DNA from: Deltaproteobacteria bacterium | GTDB taxonomy: Bacteria > Desulfobacterota > Desulfobulbia > Desulfobulbales > Desulfurivibrionaceae | DNA: 64,000 nucleotides | Assembly: GCA_021802645.1 (NCBI GenBank) | Contig: JAJZRO010000010.1 | Span: 1 to 64,000, forward strand | Direction of reading: 5' to 3' | Shown: positions 31,766 through 41,300 of the stretch, one piece after another | How positions within the stretch are numbered: the first letter of the stretch is position 1 | Layout of the letters: every line of letters begins with the position of its first letter | Notes under the pieces: model-generated | Seen by the model: the letters and a program-made list of their open reading frames with translations, nothing else | What the model was told of the DNA's origin: nothing | The model's database searches: none | Program-made: the position numbers and the translations under genes

Positions 31766-34240
31766 ATGGGAAGCAAGACACCGAAAGGCCCATACTGCAC
31801 CATTCGCGCGAGCCTCTCTTCCGAGGAACTGAGGAAGACCATCAACCATCATCTTTTGAGCTTCCTGGGCCGCGATCCGCAACGGGCCGGCAATCGGGAG
31901 ATGTACAAGGCGCTGGCCTATACGGTACGCGACTTCCTCATCGAGCGCTGGATCAGCACCCAGAAGAGCTTTTACGCCAAGCACAGCAAGCGGGTGTATT
32001 ATCTCTCCCTCGAATTTCTGGTCGGCCGCTCCCTGGGCAATTCCCTCATCAATCTTGGCCTCTACGACGAGGTGGCCGAGGTGCTCAAGGAGATGGGCTA
32101 TGACCTCGAAGAACTCCGCGAGGAAGAGGAGGACGCGGCGCTGGGCAACGGGGGGTTGGGCCGATTGGCGGCCTGTTTCCTCGACTCCATGGCGACCCTC
32201 GGAGTGCCGGCTTACGGGTACGGCATCCGCTATGAATACGGCCTCTTCTACCAGCGACTAGTCGATGGTTACCAGGTTGAGCACCCGGACAGCTGGCTGC
32301 GCTACGGGACCCCCTGGGAGTTCGAGCGGCCGTGGAATCTGTATCCGGTGCAGTTTTACGGCCGCGTGCACCGCTATCGCGATGCCCAGGGCATCCTCCG
32401 CAGCGAATGGGTCGACGCCGAGGAGGTGATGGCCATGGCCTGCGACGTGCTGGTGCCCGGCTTCAACAACGACACGGTCATCAACATGCGGCTGTGGACC
32501 GCCCGCGCCTCCCGCGAGCTCGATCTGGTTTCTTTCAACCGGGGCGACTACATCGCGGCGGTGCAGACCAAGGTGCAGTCCGAGACCATCTCCAAGGTCC
32601 TCTACCCGTCGGACGAGATCCGCGAGGGCCAGCAGTTGCGGCTCAAACAGCAGTATTTCTTCGTGGCCGCCACCTTTCAAGACATCCTGCGCCGCTACAA
32701 GAAGAAGCATGAAACCTTCGATGGGTTCAGCGACGCCATTGCGGTGCAGTTGAACGACACCCACCCCAGTATCGCCATCCCGGAGCTGATGCGGCTGCTG
32801 GTGGATGTGGAGGGGGTGCCGTGGGAGCAGGCGTGGCGGATCTGCGTCAACACCTTCGGCTACACCAACCACACCCTGATGCCGGAGGCCCTGGAATCCT
32901 GGCCGGTGGAATTGCTTGGCCGCATGCTGCCGCGCCATCTGGAAATCATCTACGAGATCAACTACCATTTCCTGCAGGAAGTGGCGGCGTATTTCCCCGG
33001 TGATAACGAAAAGATTCGGGCGATGTCGCTCATCGAGGAGGCGCCGGTCAAAAGGGTGCGCATGGCGCATCTGGCCATTGTCGGCAGCCATTCGGTCAAC
33101 GGCGTGGCGGCGCTGCATTCCCACCTGATGCGGACCCGGATCTTCCGGGATTTTCATCAGCTTTTTCCCCACCGCTTCAACAACAAGACCAACGGCATCA
33201 CCCAGCGCCGCTGGCTGCTCAAGAGCAATCCCGGCTTGGCCGCCCTCATCACCGAGACCATCGGCGGCTCCTGGGTGACGAACCTGGAGGCCTTGCGCCA
33301 GCTGGAACGCTCTGCCGCCGACAAGAAGTTCCAGCAGCGCTGGCAGGCAGTGAAACTCGCCAACAAAGAACGACTCGGCCACCATATCCGGGAGGCCTGC
33401 GGGGTGGAGGTGGACCCCGAGAGCCTCTTCGACGTCCATGTCAAGCGGATCCATGAGTACAAGCGGCAGCTCTTGAACATCCTCCACGTCACCATCCTCT
33501 ACCAGCGCATCATCCACGGCAAGGACCCCGAGGCGCCGCCGCGCACCGTGATCTTCGCCGGCAAGGCAGCGCCCTCCTATGCCCGGGCCAAGCTGATCAT
33601 CAAGCTCATCACCTCGGTCGCCGAGGTGGTGAACAGCGACCCCTTGACCGGCAACCGGCTGCGGGTGGTCTTCGTCCCCAACTATGGGGTGTCGCTGGCG
33701 GAGAGGATCATCCCGGCGGCGGATCTTTCCGAGCAGATTTCCACCGCCGGCACCGAGGCCTCGGGCACCGGCAACATGAAGCTGGCCCTGAACGGCGCGC
33801 TTACCATCGGCACCCTGGATGGCGCCAACATCGAGATCCGGGAGGAAGTGGGGGCGGAGAACATCTTCATCTTCGGGCTTACCGCCGACGAGGTGGCCAG
33901 CGAACGGCAGCAGCCGACCCGGACCGCCGAGCAGATTTATCGCAACAACGCCGAGGTGCGGATGGCGCTGGACAGCATCAGGAACGGCGCCTTCAGCCAG
34001 GGAGACACCTATCTTTTCGCCCCCATTGTCGAGGCATTGCTCAGTCCCCGCGATCCGTATCTGGTGTTGCGGGACCTGGAGGATTACTGCCGCTGCCAGC
34101 AGGAGGTGGGGCGGTTGTTTCTCGACCGTCCGACCTGGACCAAGCGTTCCATCCTGAACGTGGCTCGCATGGGCAAATTCTCCACCGACCGCACCATCCG
34201 CGAGTATGCCGAGGATATCTGGGGGGTGCGACTCGGCTGA
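31766..34240 (+). CDS. glgP: glycogen/starch/alpha-glucan phosphorylase
   Basis: An 824-residue GT35 phosphorylase of standard length, releasing glucose 1-phosphate from alpha-1,4-glucans. The PLP site is EASGTGNMKLAL with Lys672. Other conserved stretches include LGNGGLGRLAACFLDS, IAVQLNDTHPSIAIPEL, VHVKRIHEYKRQLLN and GTLDGANIEI. ATG 31766 has GAGGG seven bases upstream; the earlier in-frame start lies in the intergenic gap. It suggests glycogen storage, feeding glycolysis together with enolase; no other glycogen gene is in view. It is 83 bases after the CCA-type gene. Confidence 0.97.
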   Translation: MGSKTPKGPYCTIRASLSSEELRKTINHHLLSFLGRDPQRAGNREMYKALAYTVRDFLIERWISTQKSFYAKHSKRVYYLSLEFLVGRSLGNSLINLGLYDEVAEVLKEMGYDLEELREEEEDAALGNGGLGRLAACFLDSMATLGVPAYGYGIRYEYGLFYQRLVDGYQVEHPDSWLRYGTPWEFERPWNLYPVQFYGRVHRYRDAQGILRSEWVDAEEVMAMACDVLVPGFNNDTVINMRLWTARASRELDLVSFNRGDYIAAVQTKVQSETISKVLYPSDEIREGQQLRLKQQYFFVAATFQDILRRYKKKHETFDGFSDAIAVQLNDTHPSIAIPELMRLLVDVEGVPWEQAWRICVNTFGYTNHTLMPEALESWPVELLGRMLPRHLEIIYEINYHFLQEVAAYFPGDNEKIRAMSLIEEAPVKRVRMAHLAIVGSHSVNGVAALHSHLMRTRIFRDFHQLFPHRFNNKTNGITQRRWLLKSNPGLAALITETIGGSWVTNLEALRQLERSAADKKFQQRWQAVKLANKERLGHHIREACGVEVDPESLFDVHVKRIHEYKRQLLNILHVTILYQRIIHGKDPEAPPRTVIFAGKAAPSYARAKLIIKLITSVAEVVNSDPLTGNRLRVVFVPNYGVSLAERIIPAADLSEQISTAGTEASGTGNMKLALNGALTIGTLDGANIEIREEVGAENIFIFGLTADEVASERQQPTRTAEQIYRNNAEVRMALDSIRNGAFSQGDTYLFAPIVEALLSPRDPYLVLRDLEDYCRCQQEVGRLFLDRPTWTKRSILNVARMGKFSTDRTIREYAEDIWGVRLG

Positions 34241-34291
34241 GTCCGAGCGGCGCGTCCTCTTAACCCTATCGTGTTGCAAGGAGGTTTGGTG

Positions 34292-34867
34292 ATGAAGGTA
34301 GTGGCATTTTCCGGCAGTGCCCGCAAGGGCGGCAATACCGCGCAACTCCTCAATCTGGCCCTGGCGGAACTCAAGGCGGCCGGGATCGAGACCGAACTGG
34401 TTGAACTGGCCGGGCAGCCGATCCAGGGCTGTATCGCCTGCTACCAGTGCTTCAAGGAAAAGAATCAACGCTGCGCCGTGGAGAAGGACATGGTCAACGA
34501 CTGTATCGCCAAGATGGTGGCGGCGGACGGCATCCTGCTCGGCTCGCCCACCTATTTCGCCGATGTTTCGGCCAGCATGAAGGCGCTCATCGAGCGGTGC
34601 GGCATGGTGTCTCGTGCCAACGGCGATATGTTCCAGCGCAAGGTCGGGGCGGGGGTGGTGGCGGTGCGCCGGGCGGGCGCCTACCATGTCTTCAGCTCGC
34701 TCAACGCCTTTTTCCTCATCGGCCAGATGATCGTGGTCGGCTCCTCTTACTGGAACATCGGCATCGGCCGGGAGCCCGGCGAGGTGACGGGCGATGCGGA
34801 GGGGGTCAAGACCATGCAGGAACTGGGGCAGAACATGGCGTGGCTGCTCCAGAAGGTGCGCGGCTGA
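34292..34867 (+). CDS. iron-sulfur flavoprotein-like NADPH-dependent FMN reductase family protein
   Basis: A 191-residue flavodoxin-fold protein. The phosphate loop is FSGSARKGGNTAQLL (residues about 5-19). A compact cysteine motif follows, C-x2-C-x2-C-x7-C (GCIACYQCF...RC, about 51-67), which matches the iron-sulfur flavoprotein pattern that binds a 4Fe-4S cluster. Then comes the flavin loop SPTYFADVSASMKALIERC. Such proteins occur in anaerobes as electron carriers and in O2 or peroxide reduction. ATG 34292 has a perfect AAGGAGGT six bases upstream; an in-frame GTG at 34271 lies before it. A strong terminator follows at 34903. Confidence 0.85.
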   Translation: MKVVAFSGSARKGGNTAQLLNLALAELKAAGIETELVELAGQPIQGCIACYQCFKEKNQRCAVEKDMVNDCIAKMVAADGILLGSPTYFADVSASMKALIERCGMVSRANGDMFQRKVGAGVVAVRRAGAYHVFSSLNAFFLIGQMIVVGSSYWNIGIGREPGEVTGDAEGVKTMQELGQNMAWLLQKVRG

Positions 34868-34902
34868 ACGCGCAGACACAGGTCAAGAAGGGGAGCGGAT
34901 TG

Positions 34903-34931
34903 CCCGGGAGGTGCGCCTCCCGGGTTTTTTT
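34903..34931 (+). terminator. intrinsic terminator after the iron-sulfur flavoprotein gene
   Basis: CCCGGGAGG and CCTCCCGGG pair perfectly around a four-base loop and run into seven Ts. It acts on the plus strand only; the convergent recO gene ends 17 bases further on. Confidence 0.92.
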
Positions 34932-34947
34932 GCGTGCAAGGAGGGGG

Positions 34948-35715
34948 TTAGTCCGTGATCGGCAAGGAGGCCAGGAAATGGGGCCAGGAGGAGATCTCCC
35001 GCTGGAGTAGATGGCGGTCGTAGTAGCGCAGCAGGGTGAGGGATTCGCGGATGGCGTCTGGGGAGAAGTGCAGCCGGTCGAGTTTGCTGCCCTCCATGTG
35101 TTGGGCGGCATGGAGGAGTTTCGCCGTTTCCAGGGAAACCGGGACCTGGCCGTGGTCGGTCTCGCGGTTGCAGGGGTTGCAGATCAGCCCGCTGTTGCTG
35201 GTGCTGAAATGATAGGGCCGCCGGGTCGGGGTAAGGTTGCCGCAGCGCAGACAGCCGGCGAGGTTGGGCCGGTAGCCGAGGAGATCGAGCATCCGGATCT
35301 CGAAGAGGATCACGGTGGCAAAGGGTGGTTGCCCCTGTTCCAGGGCGGTGAGACCCCAGCGCAGCAGGGTGAAGAGCGCGGGATCGGCATCGTGCTCCCT
35401 GGTCCATTGGAGCATCTGTTCGCAGAGCAGGGTGGCGGCGGTGTAGCGGCCGTAGTCCTGGCGGAGCGAGGGAAAGGCGTGGAGCAGTTCCGCTTGATCA
35501 AGTCGCATCAGCGAACTGGTGCGACTCTCCGCATAGGTGAGATCGAGGAGTGAAAACAGTTCCAGCTTGTTGACGAACCGTTTTTTGCTCCGTTTGGCGC
35601 CCTTGGCGATCCCGGAAAGTTTTCCCAGTTCCTGGCTGTAGCAGGTGACGATCTTGTCGGCATCGCCATGGTCCATGACTTGGAGGACCACGGCGAGCGT
35701 CTGACGGAGGGTCAT
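34948..35715 (-). CDS. recO: DNA repair protein RecO
   Basis: A 255-residue RecO of usual length, the recombination mediator that with RecR loads RecA on SSB-coated gaps. An N-terminal OB fold (VVLQVMDHGDADKIVTCYSQELGKLSGIAKGAKRSKKRF) is followed by a helical domain with a four-Cys zinc site (CLRCGN and CNPCNRE, about 155-185). The ATG directly follows the stop of the RodZ-like gene (TAA-ATG, no gap), so it is coupled to it. It is the last gene of the long minus-strand run from 49.3 kb. Confidence 0.95.
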   Translation of the reverse strand: MTLRQTLAVVLQVMDHGDADKIVTCYSQELGKLSGIAKGAKRSKKRFVNKLELFSLLDLTYAESRTSSLMRLDQAELLHAFPSLRQDYGRYTAATLLCEQMLQWTREHDADPALFTLLRWGLTALEQGQPPFATVILFEIRMLDLLGYRPNLAGCLRCGNLTPTRRPYHFSTSNSGLICNPCNRETDHGQVPVSLETAKLLHAAQHMEGSKLDRLHFSPDAIRESLTLLRYYDRHLLQREISSWPHFLASLPITD

Positions 35716-37305
35716 TTAGTGCTGGTCGGGCTGCGGCTGGATGGAGATGCGGGTGGTGTTGCCGGCCTTGCCCAGCGGCGGCAGCTTGGTGTTGTTGAGT
35801 ACCAGATCAACCCCGCCGGCATTACCGATAAAGAGATGAATCCGCTTGCTGGCCTGCCAAACGGCCTTGTCGCCGGCCTTGAAGTATTGCGGCTTGGGTT
35901 TTTCTCCGTCGATCTGGATGCGCACCCAGGTATCTTCGCGGAAGGTGGCATCAAGAGCGTAGGGGGGGTGTATGGGGCGGATGGCGGCAATCAGCTTCTC
36001 CGCCGTGCTCATTTCTCGGGCCGGTTTTTCTCCTTCGGCGCCCGGCGAGGGCGTCTTCACCGTTTTTTCCTTTTTGATCGGCCCCGGCGGGGCCAATTCC
36101 TTGAGCGGCGCCTTGGGCGCTGCGGCTGGGGTTGTCGGCAGCGAGGCGACCGCAGTTGCCGACGGGGCAGGAAGAGGCGTGGGTTTCACCGCCGTTGGCA
36201 GCGGCGCAGTCACCGGCGCTGCCGGTGTCTTTGCTGGCGGTGGGGCCGCCTTGGCTTGCAGGCTCGGCTTGGGCAACGGCGCCGGCGGCACGATGGTTTG
36301 GGCAGGGAGCGCGGCTTTGGCTGGCCCCGTTGTCTGGGCAGCAACAATCGGGGGAGCCGCCGCCCGTGGCGGAGGCGCCGGAACCGCTACGGCTTGGCGC
36401 GGCGCCATGGTCGCCGTCGGGGCCGGCGGCGATGTGACCGCGGTTGCCGGCCGAGCGGGGGGAGGCGTGGTTTTTACTGCCATTGGCGGCGGGGCTGCCT
36501 TGGCGGGCAGGCCCGGCTTGGGTAACGGAGCCAGCGGTTGCGGCTGCGGTGAAGAAGCGGTAGCGGCCGTCGGGGCAGTGGTCCTGGGGGGCGGCGCTGG
36601 TGCTGTCGTGACTGTTTTTGCCGGCGCCACCGCGGCCGGGGGTGGACCCGGAACGACGGCCGTTGGTGCCGGAGAGGGCGCAGACACGGGTGGTGCCGCG
36701 GCTGTCGGCGGTGTCGCCGCGGGCGGGTTTTCCCCAGTCGGCACTGGCGGCGGTTGGGTAGCCTCGGGTGGCGGTGGTGGGGTTTGCGGCAGCGGCGGCG
36801 GTTGGGGTTGTGGCTGGGCTTCGGCCATCTTGGCCGGCGCCGGTGGCTCCGGTGGAGCGGTGATCTTGTAGCCCAGGTAGAGGATCAAGGAAACCAGGAT
36901 GACCACTGCGGCGGCAAAGAGGTGGCGTTCGGCATGGAAACTCGGCGGTTCGGCCATGGTCTCGCCGGCCAGCACCTCCTGGGCGTTGACCTTTTCGTCG
37001 GGGATGGCCGTTTTCTCTCCCCGGTGCTGCAGATAGAGCCGCAGCATCTCCTCCGGGTCGAGCCCCAGATATTGGGCGTAGATCTTCACGAAGCCGCGGG
37101 TGAAGACCTCGGCGGGCAACTCGTCGCGGTTGTCTTCTTCCAATGCCTTCAGGGTGACGGCATGGATGCGGGTGTCCTTGGCGGCCACTTCGAGCGCTAT
37201 CCGCCGGTCCTGCCGGGCGTGGCGCAAGAGGCTGCCGAGGGTTTCGGGCTTTTCGGGAGCAGGGCCTGTCGTCTGGGAAGCAGAAGTATCCGGTGTGGTG
37301 GTCAT
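35716..37305 (-). CDS. RodZ-like protein: HTH, one membrane span, very long Pro/Ala linker, DUF4115
   Basis: A 529-residue protein. Residues 22-92 are the RodZ-type helix-turn-helix (TLGSLLRHARQDRRIALEVAAKDTRI, EEDNRDELPAEVFTRGFVKIYAQYLGL). One membrane span lies at 129-147. The C-terminal about 100 residues (YALDATFREDTWVRIQIDGE ... LVLNNTKLPPLGKAGNTTRISI) form the periplasmic DUF4115 domain. RodZ links MreB to the elongasome and sets rod shape. Between span and domain lies an unusually long stretch (about 150-420) almost wholly of Pro, Ala, Val, Thr and Lys, which may cross the peptidoglycan. Such low-complexity DNA is prone to repeat-length change. It is followed without gap by recO. Confidence 0.88.
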   Translation of the reverse strand: MTTTPDTSASQTTGPAPEKPETLGSLLRHARQDRRIALEVAAKDTRIHAVTLKALEEDNRDELPAEVFTRGFVKIYAQYLGLDPEEMLRLYLQHRGEKTAIPDEKVNAQEVLAGETMAEPPSFHAERHLFAAAVVILVSLILYLGYKITAPPEPPAPAKMAEAQPQPQPPPLPQTPPPPPEATQPPPVPTGENPPAATPPTAAAPPVSAPSPAPTAVVPGPPPAAVAPAKTVTTAPAPPPRTTAPTAATASSPQPQPLAPLPKPGLPAKAAPPPMAVKTTPPPARPATAVTSPPAPTATMAPRQAVAVPAPPPRAAAPPIVAAQTTGPAKAALPAQTIVPPAPLPKPSLQAKAAPPPAKTPAAPVTAPLPTAVKPTPLPAPSATAVASLPTTPAAAPKAPLKELAPPGPIKKEKTVKTPSPGAEGEKPAREMSTAEKLIAAIRPIHPPYALDATFREDTWVRIQIDGEKPKPQYFKAGDKAVWQASKRIHLFIGNAGGVDLVLNNTKLPPLGKAGNTTRISIQPQPDQH

Positions 37306-37341
37306 GAGGGGTTCAGGCGGTCCTTGGTCGGGCAGCGGGAA

Positions 37342-38325
37342 TTAGAGCATGGTCTTGATGTATGCTTCGTCGCGCAGTTCCTTGACCCACTTGTTGTACT
37401 GGCTGTCCATGGCCTGTTTGTAAAGCAGATCGCGGATCTCGTCATGCACCGCCTCCAGCGGTTGTTGGGCCCGGATATTGCCCTTGTCCGAGAGCAGTTT
37501 GAACATCTGGTAGCCCGTCGCTGTTTCCACAAGGGGGCTGGTCTGCCCCGGGGTGAGGGAAAGTATCTGTTTGCGCATGGCCGCAGAGAGTTCTTCCTTC
37601 TTGAAGACCCCGATATCTCCGCCATCGGCGGCCGAAGGCAGATCCGACATCTTGCGGGCCACCGAACGGAAATCGTCGCCGGCGAGCACCAGGCGCCGCG
37701 CTTCTTCCGCTTTTTTCAATGCCGCGGCCTTCTCGTCGGGGGTGTCTTCCTTCCAGGAGAAGCCCATCTGGAGGATATGGTAGGCATCGGCCGTGATCTT
37801 TTCCGTATAGTTCTTTTCGTAATATTCCTTGATCTTTTCCTCGGTGATGACCACCTTGGCGCGAATCTCCTGGCCGACGAGCTTGGATTGCAGGATCTGG
37901 ACGCGCAACGAGTCACGGTATTGCTTTTCGTTGGAGCCCATCATGGCGAGGTCCTGGAGAAACTTGGCCCGGGTGACATTGTTGCGGGCGAGAATGCTGC
38001 TGATGGCTTCATCCAGTTCGGCATCCGACACAGTGATATTGAGCTTGGCGGCGCGTTGTTCCACGATCAGTTTGTCAATCAGGCCGGAAAGGACCTGTTG
38101 CCTGGCCTGGAGCAGGGCGGCATTGATCTGGTCCGGCGGGGCCTGCTGGGTGATGCGTTTGAAGATGGGGGCGCCTTCCCGGTTCAGGTCGGAAAAGGTG
38201 ATGACGTCGTCATTGACGACGGCGACCACCCGGTCGACGGTTTCGGCGGCAGCGCTGGCAGGGGTTGCAGGGAGGTGGAGCAGAGCGAGGAGCAGGAGGG
38301 CGGAGAGATAACGCATTTTGGGCAT
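37342..38325 (-). CDS. SurA-like periplasmic peptidyl-prolyl isomerase chaperone
   Basis: A 327-residue protein with a signal peptide (MPKMRYLSALLLLALLHLPATPASA, cleavage near residue 25). It has a SurA N-terminal chaperone domain (VVAVVNDDVITFSDL onward), then one parvulin PPIase domain (about 190-290, ITADAYHILQM to VETATGYQMFKLLSDK). SurA proper has two parvulin domains; this one has one, as in many deltaproteobacterial homologues. It helps outer-membrane proteins to fold before BamA inserts them, and bamA lies two genes away in the same run. I start at ATG 38325; a TTG further upstream lacks a ribosome site. Confidence 0.88.
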   Translation of the reverse strand: MPKMRYLSALLLLALLHLPATPASAAAETVDRVVAVVNDDVITFSDLNREGAPIFKRITQQAPPDQINAALLQARQQVLSGLIDKLIVEQRAAKLNITVSDAELDEAISSILARNNVTRAKFLQDLAMMGSNEKQYRDSLRVQILQSKLVGQEIRAKVVITEEKIKEYYEKNYTEKITADAYHILQMGFSWKEDTPDEKAAALKKAEEARRLVLAGDDFRSVARKMSDLPSAADGGDIGVFKKEELSAAMRKQILSLTPGQTSPLVETATGYQMFKLLSDKGNIRAQQPLEAVHDEIRDLLYKQAMDSQYNKWVKELRDEAYIKTML

Positions 38326-38390
38326 AGGATTCTCGCGTGCGGAGTGAATCGGCAAGCTTTTATAGATTGCCTTTTATACCACAGTTTTCA

Positions 38391-41300
38391 TTAGATAGCA
38401 CCCTCGGTCAGCGCCCGCAAGATATTTTTGGTCGCCAGACAGATAGCCTCGGCGGTGTCGAGCCCGGCGGCCGGCACCAGCAGCTTCTGGTCGGGGGTAA
38501 AGCGCAGATGTTCCGGTTGGGCCGCCACCAGGGCGAGGATGCGTTCCGGCCGCACCGGTGTCTTGGGGTGGAAGGTGAAGACCAGCGACTTGGGCCCCTG
38601 TTCGAATTTCGCGATCTTGAGTTGCCGCAAAGAGCGCTTGAGATCGAGGACCGCCAACAGATTGCGGGTCTCGGTGGGAATGGGGCCGTAGCGGTCTTCC
38701 AGTTCCGCCGTCAGATCGGCGAGGGCCTCCTCGCTCTCCGCGCTGGTGAGCTTGCGATAGGCGATGTACCGCTGGTTGGTGTCGCTGATGTAAGAGGCGG
38801 GGATATAGGCGGAGAGGCGCAGGTTGATCTCGGGCTCCACCTCCTCCTCGGCGCTGACCTCTTCGCCTTGCTGGGCGCGGCGTTTCAGGTCGAGGACGGT
38901 CTTTTGCAGCAGGTCGAGGTAGAGATCGTAGCCCACCGCCGCGATATTGCCGCTCTGGGATTCACCGAGGATGTTGCCGCCGCCCCGGATCTGCAGGTCG
39001 CTCATGGCGAGCTTGAAGCCGCCGCCGAGATCGTTGTAGTCCATCAGCGCCCGCAACCGCTGCTGGGCATCCTTGGAAAGCCCGTCCAGCGAGGGCACCA
39101 GCAGGTAGGCATAGGCCTGCTCGCTCGAGCGCCCCACCCGGCCGCGCAACTGATAGATCTCGGCGAGCCCCAGCCGGTCGGCCCGGGTGATGATGATGGT
39201 GTTGGCGTTGGGGATGTCGAGGCCGGACTCGATGATGGTGGTGCAGACCAGGACGTTCACCTCGCGCCGGACGAAACGGATCATGATGTCTTCGAGCGGT
39301 TTGCTCGCCATCTGGCCGTGGGCCACCGCTACCTTCGCCTCTGGCACCAGCTGGTTGACTTTGCGGGCGATATCATGGATGGACTGCACCCGGTTGTGGA
39401 CCAGAAAGACCTGGCCGCCGCGGGCGAGTTCCCGGCTCACCGCCTCCTTGATCACCAGGTCGTCGTAACGGGCGATGAAGGTCTTTACCGTGCGGCGGTG
39501 GGCGGGCGGCGAACTGATCACCGAAAGATCGCGGACGCCTAAGAGCGAGAGCTGCAAGGTGCGGGGGATGGGGGTGGCGGTGAGGGTCAGCACGTCGACC
39601 TGGGTGCGGAGCTTCTTGAGCTTCTCCTTGTGCACCACGCCGAAACGGTGCTCCTCATCGATGATCAGCAGTCCCAACTTGTGGAAGGCGACGTCCTGGG
39701 AGAGCAGGCGGTGGGTGCCGATGACGATGTCCACCTGGCCGGCGGCCAGAGCGCTGATGATCTTCTTTTGTTCCGCCGGGGTGCGGAAGCGGTTGAGGGA
39801 CTCGATCCGAAGGGGAAAGCCGCGCAACCGCTCGCGGAAGGTGGCGGTATGCTGCTCGGCCAGGACGGTGGTCGGCACCAGCACCGCCACCTGCCGGTTG
39901 TCCTCCACCGTCTTGAAGGCGGCGCGCACCGCCACTTCGGTCTTGCCGTAGCCGACGTCGCCGCAAACCAGACGGTCCATGGGACGTTCGCTGGTGAGAT
40001 CGTCCAGCACTTCGTTGATCGCCTTGATCTGGCCGGGGGTTTCGTCGAAGGGGAAGGATTCCTCCAACTCGTGGAAGAGTTCGTCCGGCTGGGAAAAGGC
40101 ATGGCCTTTGGCCAACTGCCGGCGGGCATAGAGGTTGAGCAGGTCCTGCGCCACCTGCCAGACCGCCTTCTTGACCTTTTGCTGGGTGCTCTGCCACGCC
40201 TTGCCCCCCAGTTTGTCCAGATTCGGTTCCCGGTCGTTGATCCCCTTGTATTTGCTGACCACGGCAAGCTGGTCGACCGGCACGTAGAGCTTGTCCGCGT
40301 CTTTGTATTCGATGAGCAGAAAATCGTTGGGCAGACCATTCAGCTCCAGGGTGGCCAGGCCCCGATAGATGCCGATGCCGTGGTCGCGGTGGACAATGAA
40401 GTCGCCGAGGTTCAATTCGTCGAAGCGGACGACTGCCTCGCCGGCGGGCTGGCGGGTCTGCTTGCGGCCGCCCAGCCGCTGTTCGCCGAAGAGCTCGCTT
40501 TCGGAAAGCCAGTGCATCTTCTCCGCCGGCAGGTCGAAACCGGCCGACAGGGGATGGTCGAAGAGCACTAAGCCGGGCGGCAGTTTGCCTTCGTGGGGAA
40601 GGGGGGCCGGGGAGACCGTGGCGGTGATGCCATACTGGCCGAGCAATTCGGCCATGTGTTCGGCGTGACGCGTCGTGCGGCAGGCGAAAAAAACCCGGTC
40701 GCCCTGGTCGAGCCAACCCACGATCTCCCGGGCCAGCGGCGGCAGCAGGCCCTGCTGGTGGCGGTGCAGTTCCAGCTGCTGCTTGAGGAGCAGGTGGTTG
40801 CCGGCCTGAATGGTGATGGCGTTGGCGGCTTCCTGGGCATCGGCGATGGCGTGGCAACGGATGAGCGGTCGGGACGCCAGGGCAGCGAAGAGGTCGGTGG
40901 TGGTCAAAAAGAGATGTTCCGGCGGCAGGGCGGGCTGATGATTGGCGCCAGCCTCGGCAAAATTGGCCCGGATGCGTTCCCAGGCCAGATCAAGCGACTG
41001 CCGCATGGCGATGGGGTTGACGAGGAAAACGAGGGCTTCCCGCGGCAGGAAATCGAGGGGCAGGGCCGGGCTTCCATAGAAGAGAGGCAGGAAGAATTCG
41101 CTGCCGGGAAAATCCCGCCCTATCTCGAGTTTTTCCCGGATGGTCGCGGCCTGCTCTTCATCCCAGCCGTATTCTGCCGCAGCAGCATCGAAGCGGGCCA
41201 ACAGGGTCTGGTGCTGATCGGTGCCTGGCGCGGGAAAGAGGACGTCCGAGGCGGGCAGGAGCACCGCCTCGGACAGCTCGCCGACCGACCGCTGGCTGAT

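Noticed and set aside
32258-34879. 873-codon minus-strand open frame opposite glgP
   Set aside because: Antisense shadow of glycogen phosphorylase; no domain or start signal.
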